From: Salipiger abyssi
Lineage (GTDB): Bacteria; Pseudomonadota; Alphaproteobacteria; Rhodobacterales; Rhodobacteraceae
Assembly (NCBI RefSeq): GCF_017311415.1
Contig: NZ_JAEKIS010000024.1
Coordinates: forward strand, 1-54,313
DNA: 54,313 nucleotides
Direction of reading: 5' to 3'
Shown here: positions 49,975-54,313 of the stretch, one piece after another
Layout of the letters: every line of letters starts with the position of its first letter
How positions within the stretch are numbered: the first letter of the stretch is position 1
The notes under the pieces: model-generated
Told to the model about the DNA's origin: nothing
Seen by the model: only the letters and a program-made list of their open reading frames with translations
Database searches by the model: none
Position numbers and translations under genes: made by a program

Positions 49975-50005
49975 TTGAAGCTACAGTGACTGTAGCAACT
50001 ACATA
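49975..50005 (+). promoter_or_regulatory. Divalent-metal MerR-type promoter of the transglutaminase-CDF genes
   Basis: TTGAAG-N19-TACATA, spacer CTACAGTGACTGTAGCAAC with the perfect-armed dyad CTACAGTGACTGTAG. Start codon 29 bases after the -10. Confidence 0.78.
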
Positions 50006-50034
50006 TTCTCGTGAACGATTCGAGGAGGTATCCC

Positions 50035-50598
50035 GTGAACCCCGCCGACCCTCATTTGGCCAAAACCCGGCTGCTGGATTTTGACGCGACCTCAATTGCA
50101 AAACTGATCGAGGAGCGCGGCTGGGCAGACCTTCCCAGCGACGACCGAATTGGGGCCATCTACGATTTCGTCAGGAACGAGATTACCTTCGGCTACAACC
50201 GCGCCGACGACATTCCGGCGTCCGAGGTCCTCGCAGATGGCCACGGGCAGTGCAACACCAAGGGCACGCTCCTCATGGCCCTGCTGCGTGGCGTGGGAGT
50301 TCGCTGCCGACTGCACGGGTTCACAATCCACAAGGCGCTTCAGAGAGGCGTCGTTCCGGAACTCGTCTATCCCCTCGCGCCGTCCGAAATCCTCCACTCC
50401 TGGGTAGAGGTGGACTTGGGCGACGGATGGGTCAATCACCGCCAGAACTTCGGATTTGTGCGCGACTTGCTCTATCGCCACGTCATCCGTCACTGGATGA
50501 ATGCCAGGGTTCGCCGCATCCGCCGCGGAATCTTGCCGCCGGTCCCCGGATTCGATCGGCCGAACCACCGCCATGAGGAGACGAACCGTGCCGCATGA
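50035..50598 (+). CDS. Transglutaminase-like cysteine protease-fold protein
   Basis: 187 residues from GTG 50035; AGGAGG six bases upstream decides against the earlier GTG 50011. Transglutaminase-core fold with catalytic Cys in GHGQCNTKG (about 79) and His in LHSWVEVDLGDGW, where the Asp follows. No signal peptide, so cytoplasmic. Operonic with the CDF gene, whose start lies inside the end of this gene. Substrate unknown; a metal-linked proteolytic or amidase role would be inference. Confidence 0.82.
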   Translation: MNPADPHLAKTRLLDFDATSIAKLIEERGWADLPSDDRIGAIYDFVRNEITFGYNRADDIPASEVLADGHGQCNTKGTLLMALLRGVGVRCRLHGFTIHKALQRGVVPELVYPLAPSEILHSWVEVDLGDGWVNHRQNFGFVRDLLYRHVIRHWMNARVRRIRRGILPPVPGFDRPNHRHEETNRAA

Positions 50599-51553
50599 TC
50601 ACGGCCACGCCCACATCGATCCTCAATCCGGTGATCGTCGCGTCTCCATCGCCATCTGGGCCAACGGCCTCCTGACGGTCGCGCAGATCGTCGGCGGGAT
50701 CCTTTCCGGCAGCCTCGCGCTGATCGCGGATGCCCTCCACAATTTCTCGGACATGGCGTCGCTGGTGATCGCCTTCTTCGCGCGTAAGATCGCTCGCCGC
50801 CCGGCGGACAAGCGCATGACCTTCGGCTATGGGCGGGTAGAAATCGTCGCAGCGCTCATCAACTACACGACACTTATCCTGATCGGCTTCTACCTGATCT
50901 ACGAGGGTGGCATGCGCATGATCGACCCACCAGAGGTACAGGGCTGGACGGTGGTGATCCTGGGCGGTGTGGCACTGGTCGTCGACACGTTGACGGCGCT
51001 GCTCACCTATTCGATGCAGAAAGGCAGCGTGAACATCCGTGCGCTCTTCCTGCACAACCTATCGGACGCTTTGGCCTCCGTGGCGGTCATCATCGGCGGC
51101 TCGCTCATCCTCCTCTACAACATGCGGTGGGTCGACCCGGCGATCACCATCGGCATCGCTCTCTACATCCTCTACCTCGCATTTACCGAGATCGGCGGTC
51201 CGATTCGGACGCTGATGCTCGGCAGTCCACCGGACATCGATAATGAAACCGTCGTTCAGGCGATGCGGGGTGTGGATGGTGTCGCGGACGTTCATCACGT
51301 GCATCTGTGGCAGATGCAGGAGCACGAGGCGGCTCTGGACTGCCACGTCGTGCTGACAGCGGACGGCTGGGGTCAAATCGAAAAGATCAAGGCCGCGATC
51401 AAGGACCGGCTGAAGGACGATTTCAGCATCGGTCATTCGAGTCTGGAATTTGAGCACGAAGACCGCGCACACGAAAACGCTGACCTTTACGGTCACGGCA
51501 AACCGGAAAAAGAGGAGGAAAACCATGTTCACCGAGACACTGACAGCTCATGA
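50588..51553 (+). CDS. Cation diffusion facilitator (CzcD/ZitB-like)
   Basis: 321 residues from GTG 50588, which has AGGAGA six bases upstream; it overlaps the transglutaminase gene by 11 bases. His-rich N-terminus (PHDHGHAHID), six TMs with the metal site intact: HNFSD in TM2 and HNLSD in TM5. Cytoplasmic domain has DVHHVHLW, and the tail is HVHRD. Zn/Cd/Co efflux by proton antiport is expected. Start codon context and full metal site contrast with the CDF at 1689-709. Confidence 0.92.
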   Translation: MPHDHGHAHIDPQSGDRRVSIAIWANGLLTVAQIVGGILSGSLALIADALHNFSDMASLVIAFFARKIARRPADKRMTFGYGRVEIVAALINYTTLILIGFYLIYEGGMRMIDPPEVQGWTVVILGGVALVVDTLTALLTYSMQKGSVNIRALFLHNLSDALASVAVIIGGSLILLYNMRWVDPAITIGIALYILYLAFTEIGGPIRTLMLGSPPDIDNETVVQAMRGVDGVADVHHVHLWQMQEHEAALDCHVVLTADGWGQIEKIKAAIKDRLKDDFSIGHSSLEFEHEDRAHENADLYGHGKPEKEEENHVHRDTDSS

Positions 51554-51887
51554 CGACACGATTGGCCTCGCCTGCGAGGGCAAGCTCAGCGAAAGCGACC
51601 TGAAACGGATGCACGCCCTGCTTCATGAGCGCCTGCAAGAGACAAGTAAGCCCGGCCTGGTTCTCGATCTCACGAGGTTCGAAGGCTACGATGGGCCGTC
51701 CGCTCTGCTCGAAGATCTGAAAATCGACACAGCCCATAGGAATGACTTCCGCCGCGTCGCTGTGGTGGGCGAAGGGGCTTTGTTGGAGTGGGGAACCAGG
51801 TTCGCCGACGTGCTGACCACGGCAGAACTCCGTTAGTTCGACCCGGCGGAAATGAAGGCGGCAATCGCCTGGGCAAGTGAAAGGTAG
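51525..51887 (+). pseudogene. STAS/SpoIIAA-like (DUF3478) protein broken by an amber codon
   Basis: ATG 51525 has GGAGG six bases upstream. The 103-residue frame ends LTTAELR then TAG (51834-51836), but the same frame continues FDPAEMKAAIAWASER to a second TAG at 51885-51887. Family members typically read ELRYFD at this point, so TAG replaces a tyrosine codon. The C-terminal helix would be lost. Either a real nonsense mutation or a sequence error. It overlaps the CDF gene by 29 bases and is last in that operon. Confidence 0.75.
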
Positions 51888-51950
51888 AGTAGCTTTCAAT
51901 CAGATGCCTTCGCAGAAGACAGCATCTGTTCGAAACCATAAACAAAAAAA

Positions 51951-52807
51951 CTAGGTCATGTTGACAAATGGCGGATCCAGAGACGGATCGACGTGATGTC
52001 AATGAAGCCGAGGAAGCTTTCCGCCGTCTTGTCGTAGCGGGTCGCGACACGCCTGGCGTTCTTGAGCTTGTTGAAGCAGCGTTCGACCAGATTCCGCAGG
52101 CGATACAGCGAGCGATCGACACCAATCCGCTTCTTGCGGGACTTGCGCATCGGTATCACGGGCAGGACGTTGCGCGCCTCCATGCCTCCTCTGATCTTGT
52201 CTGCATCGTAGCCGCGATCCGCGAGCAGCACGCTCGGGCGGGGCAGATTATCCGCCATCACCAGATTGAAGCCGAGATAGTCCGACGTCTGGCCTGGCGT
52301 GATCTCTGTCCTCATGGGAAGCCCGTGTGCATTGACGAGGAGGTGGATCTTGGTCGTAAAGCCACCTCGAGAACGGCCGAAACCCTGTCGTGGAGTCCCC
52401 CTTTAGCGCCCGCTGCCTGATGGTGGGCGCGGATCACGGTGCTGTCGATCATTTGCAGGGCGCTTGGCACGGCTCCGCTCTGGTTCAGAGCATCCATTAT
52501 GTCCTCCCAGAGGCCCGCCAGTGTCCAGCGCCGGAACTGTCGGTAAACGCTTGACCATTTGCCGAACTCGCCAGGTAGGTCCCGCCATGGCGCCCCGGTT
52601 CGGGCAATCCAGAAAATCCCATCAAGGACGAGGCGGTGGTTGGTGGCTTTGCGTCCGTTCGGGGCGCGGGCGGCGAGGATGAAGCGCTCAAAGAACGCCC
52701 ATTCCTCGTCCGATATAAGGTTTCGTGCCAAGCTGGTCTCCATCGCAGATGCCAGCTTGAATCATGCCCTACGCCCGAGGGGAATCCCTTTTGTCAACAC
52801 GACCTAG
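51951..52807. mobile_element. Complete IS427-group (IS5 family) insertion sequence
   Basis: Terminal inverted repeats GTCATGTTGACAAATGG (51955) and, inward from 52803, GTCGTGTTGACAAAAGG, flanked by the direct repeat CTAG at 51951-51954 and 52804-52807. The 849-bp element holds a transposase in two overlapping frames. The right end reads into the TerB-domain gene. Insertion at CTAG is typical for this group. Confidence 0.88.
51956..52743 (-). CDS. IS427-group transposase, two frames joined by -1 frameshift
   Basis: First frame (52743-52312) starts METSLARNLISDEEW and contains the first DDE aspartate in MIDSTVIRAH. Second frame (ends 51956) has the next aspartate in LADRGYDAD and the glutamate in NLVERCFNKLK. 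The second frame lies -1 to the first and they overlap around 52379-52385, where GGGTTTC could be the slip site. This split layout is normal in the group, so the element may be active. Confidence 0.88.
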
Positions 52808-54196
52808 GAACCATTCAAGGTTTGCACGCAGCCTGCGGCGTTCCTGATCGCTGAGGGTCGCGGCAGAAACCTGATCTTCCAACGCCCTGCGTTCAGGCTC
52901 CGCGATGCGACCATCCGCATGGACGACGAACGACCCAAGTGCCAATTCGATCAAGGCGCTTCGATAGCTGTCGGAAACTTCCTCCAGTCTTTCGATGGGT
53001 TCACCCAGACTAAAAAGCACAACGGGCTCCTCCGCCTTGGGCGACCGGAGAGCAAACCGAGGGTCGGGTGCCAGACCGAAACCGAGGCGCGCGAGCGCGT
53101 CGGCGGCTCCAGTCATTTGCCGTTTCCCGATCTTCTCGTTCGTTTCTCCCTCCAGACGCCCGATCACCTCCTCAAGCGGCACCAATCCCCCCCGATCGAC
53201 AATATCGCTTGCCCAAGATTTCAAGTGGTCCATTTCCTCTGATGGGAAGGCATCCCACAGTTCAGAAGGCAGCAAGGCATGCGCTTCAACGCTTCCGCGA
53301 CCATCAGGATTTCGGCCCAAGAAGCGACTGAGCTTGTCGAGATCGTTCATCACCTCGTCAGCCAACTCCTGGGCAATCTCGACCGGTTTGCGCAGGCCGG
53401 AAATATCCGGGACCGGCTTGCCATCAACGGTTGGGTTGGCAGATCCCTGAAACTCGCTGGAGGCGGCGCGATAGGATGCCGTGAGTGATTTCCGGGGTTT
53501 TGTCACTTTGAGCCCATCAGGAAAACGCCGATCAAACCGCATACGGAAAAGAGCGGCGAACTCGTCACGGCACCGCGTCGCGGGAGTTCTCAGATTTGTT
53601 TCCGGATGGCAGATGAACCAACTCAGCAACCAGTCAGCCGTCAGGTTCTCGCCTTTGTCGATCTGGGCTCCGATTGCGTATTTGAGTGAGAACGGAAGTT
53701 CCCAGCCCTGCTTCTCGAAAATCGGCTCGATAGCGTCAAGGTCGGTTTCGGCAATCATTGCGATATCGAGGAACTCGCCCAAATACCGCCTGACGGAATG
53801 GTTATCAGGGTAGAGTGACTGCAGCCGCCGAACTTCCTGGACGATCTCCTTTGCATCTTCGTTCGACTGATCGACGAAGAAGCGACGCTCCAGCCCGTAG
53901 AAGTACAGGAACATGTAGCCGGGGTTATAGGAGGCGTCGCTTCGCCCAGTTGCCAACCACTCCAAGTAGGTTGCTCGACACTGGGGTGAGATATCCGAGT
54001 ATCCGGGCCAATACGGCATGCCATCGCCAGCCTTGTCCCTGCCCGAGCGCGCGACCGGCAGGGATGGATCGATATAGGCTCGGCATTTGTCGCGATACCC
54101 GTAAGAGTTCAGCAAGGGAGGCGTGCCAACATAGACCATCCCGCCGATGTTGCGACCGGCGACGCTAGCTGTTTCGCTAGAGGGGACCCACCCGTG
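52769..54196 (-). pseudogene. TerB-N/TerB domain protein truncated at both ends
   Basis: Long frame with a TerB_N-type start (GRNIGGMVYVG), a middle region rich in DISGLRKPVEIAQEL, and a TerB-like helical block ALGSFVVHADGRIAEPERRALE near the end. Upstream of ATG 54139 the frame is open for 19 codons (HGWVPSSETASVAG) to the IS21 end at 54195, so the true start is lost. At the other end NLEWFLG runs into the IS427 repeat and stops inside it, replacing the missing TerB_C part. TerB-family proteins are tied to tellurite and stress or defence systems; function here is gone or altered. Confidence 0.75.
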
Positions 54197-54313
54197 TCAA
54201 TCGGCACCGAAAAATGACCCCCTATCGGCGTCCAAAAATGACCCCCTCATGCACGACGTAAGCTGGCCCGATGCGGTGTAGCCACCACACAGCGCAGCCG
54301 CGTCGGGCCAGCG
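54195..54313. mobile_element. End of an IS21-family element
   Basis: Starts TGTCAATCGGCACCGAAAAAT and repeats the pattern GGCGTCCAAAAATGACCCC about 25 bases later, the multiple terminal repeats of IS21 ends. A 14-base imperfect inverted repeat (CTGGCCCGATGCGG and CCGCGTCGGGCCAG) follows before the window ends. Its istA/istB genes would be further right. It cuts the TerB-domain gene. Confidence 0.75.

Noticed and set aside
52312-52743. Transposase frame break treated as a dead IS
   Set aside because: The two-frame layout with -1 overlap is normal in the IS427 group and both ends of the element are intact.
54262-54313. Inverted repeat at the right edge as a terminator
   Set aside because: It lies inside the IS21 end region and the window stops there; too little context to assign a role.
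1-54313. CRISPR arrays, tRNA, rRNA genes or replication origins
   Set aside because: No regular repeat-spacer series, no tRNA-like cloverleaf and no rRNA-like or iteron-like sequence was seen on either strand by eye.

Overview
The window looks like an accessory, probably plasmid-borne, metal-resistance island from an alphaproteobacterium of the Rhodobacterales (Roseobacter-like). The evidence is the high GC content, tightly overlapping ATGA/TGATG gene junctions, CcmI/CcmH-type cytochrome maturation genes, and insertion sequences at both ends. The organism call is inference from gene style; no rRNA, tRNA, replication or housekeeping gene is present.

Layout. 1-712: 3' end of an IS66 transposase whose insertion cuts a TniQ-like gene. 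709-3969 (minus strand): a cation-diffusion-facilitator homologue, a VTT/TVP38 protein, a small membrane protein, a two-TM ion channel and a Tat-exported rhodanese. 4158-10846 (plus): an OmpR-type response regulator and sensor kinase, a SHOCT protein and ccmFGHI. 13590-10875 (minus): a small membrane protein, a small lipoprotein and ScsB. 13746-19326 (plus): a copper-type periplasmic operon with a YkuD gene carrying an in-frame stop, four c-type cytochromes, a CopA/CueO-like multicopper oxidase and a ScsC-like oxidoreductase. 19369-22643: copZ, copA and cueR. 22665-29928: glutaredoxin-MauE, DUF305, two more YkuD proteins, a second multicopper oxidase, DsbB, a Met-rich EF-hand protein and DUF302. 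30034-37534: lgt, a second copper-type P-ATPase with two CPMHP/CGM zinc-ribbon-like domains, an amino-acid permease, a ccdA whose 5' end runs through an IS5 remnant, and a fourth YkuD. 37727-51887: a Zn/Cd/Pb-type P-ATPase, mntR, an 11-gene minus-strand operon (two SCO proteins, DsbB, DsbA, PCuAC, M23 peptidase, DUF411, ZIP, LspA, Lnt, small membrane protein), a divalent-metal MerR regulator, two CDF transporters, a transglutaminase-like protein and a STAS gene broken by an amber codon. 51951-54313: an IS427-group IS5 element and an IS21 end, which together truncate a TerB-domain gene at both ends.

How it works together. Two MerR-family regulators (CueR-like at 22245 and CadR/PbrR/ZntR-like at 48834) are matched by two families of 19-bp-spaced promoters in the window. 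The first family (TTGACC-N19) precedes the copper pumps, copZ, the small-membrane-protein/ScsB operon and the 2808-709 operon. The second (TTGAAS-N19) precedes the Zn/Cd/Pb pump, one YkuD gene, the CDF operon and the 11-gene operon. A third control layer is suggested by 16-bp GATACA-N4-GNTACA elements upstream of the response-regulator gene and elsewhere. The island carries pumps plus many of the envelope biogenesis factors its exported products need: haem ligation (CcmFGHI), thiol redox (ScsB, ScsC, CcdA, DsbA, DsbB), lipoprotein maturation (Lgt, LspA, Lnt) and wall cross-linking enzymes (YkuD).
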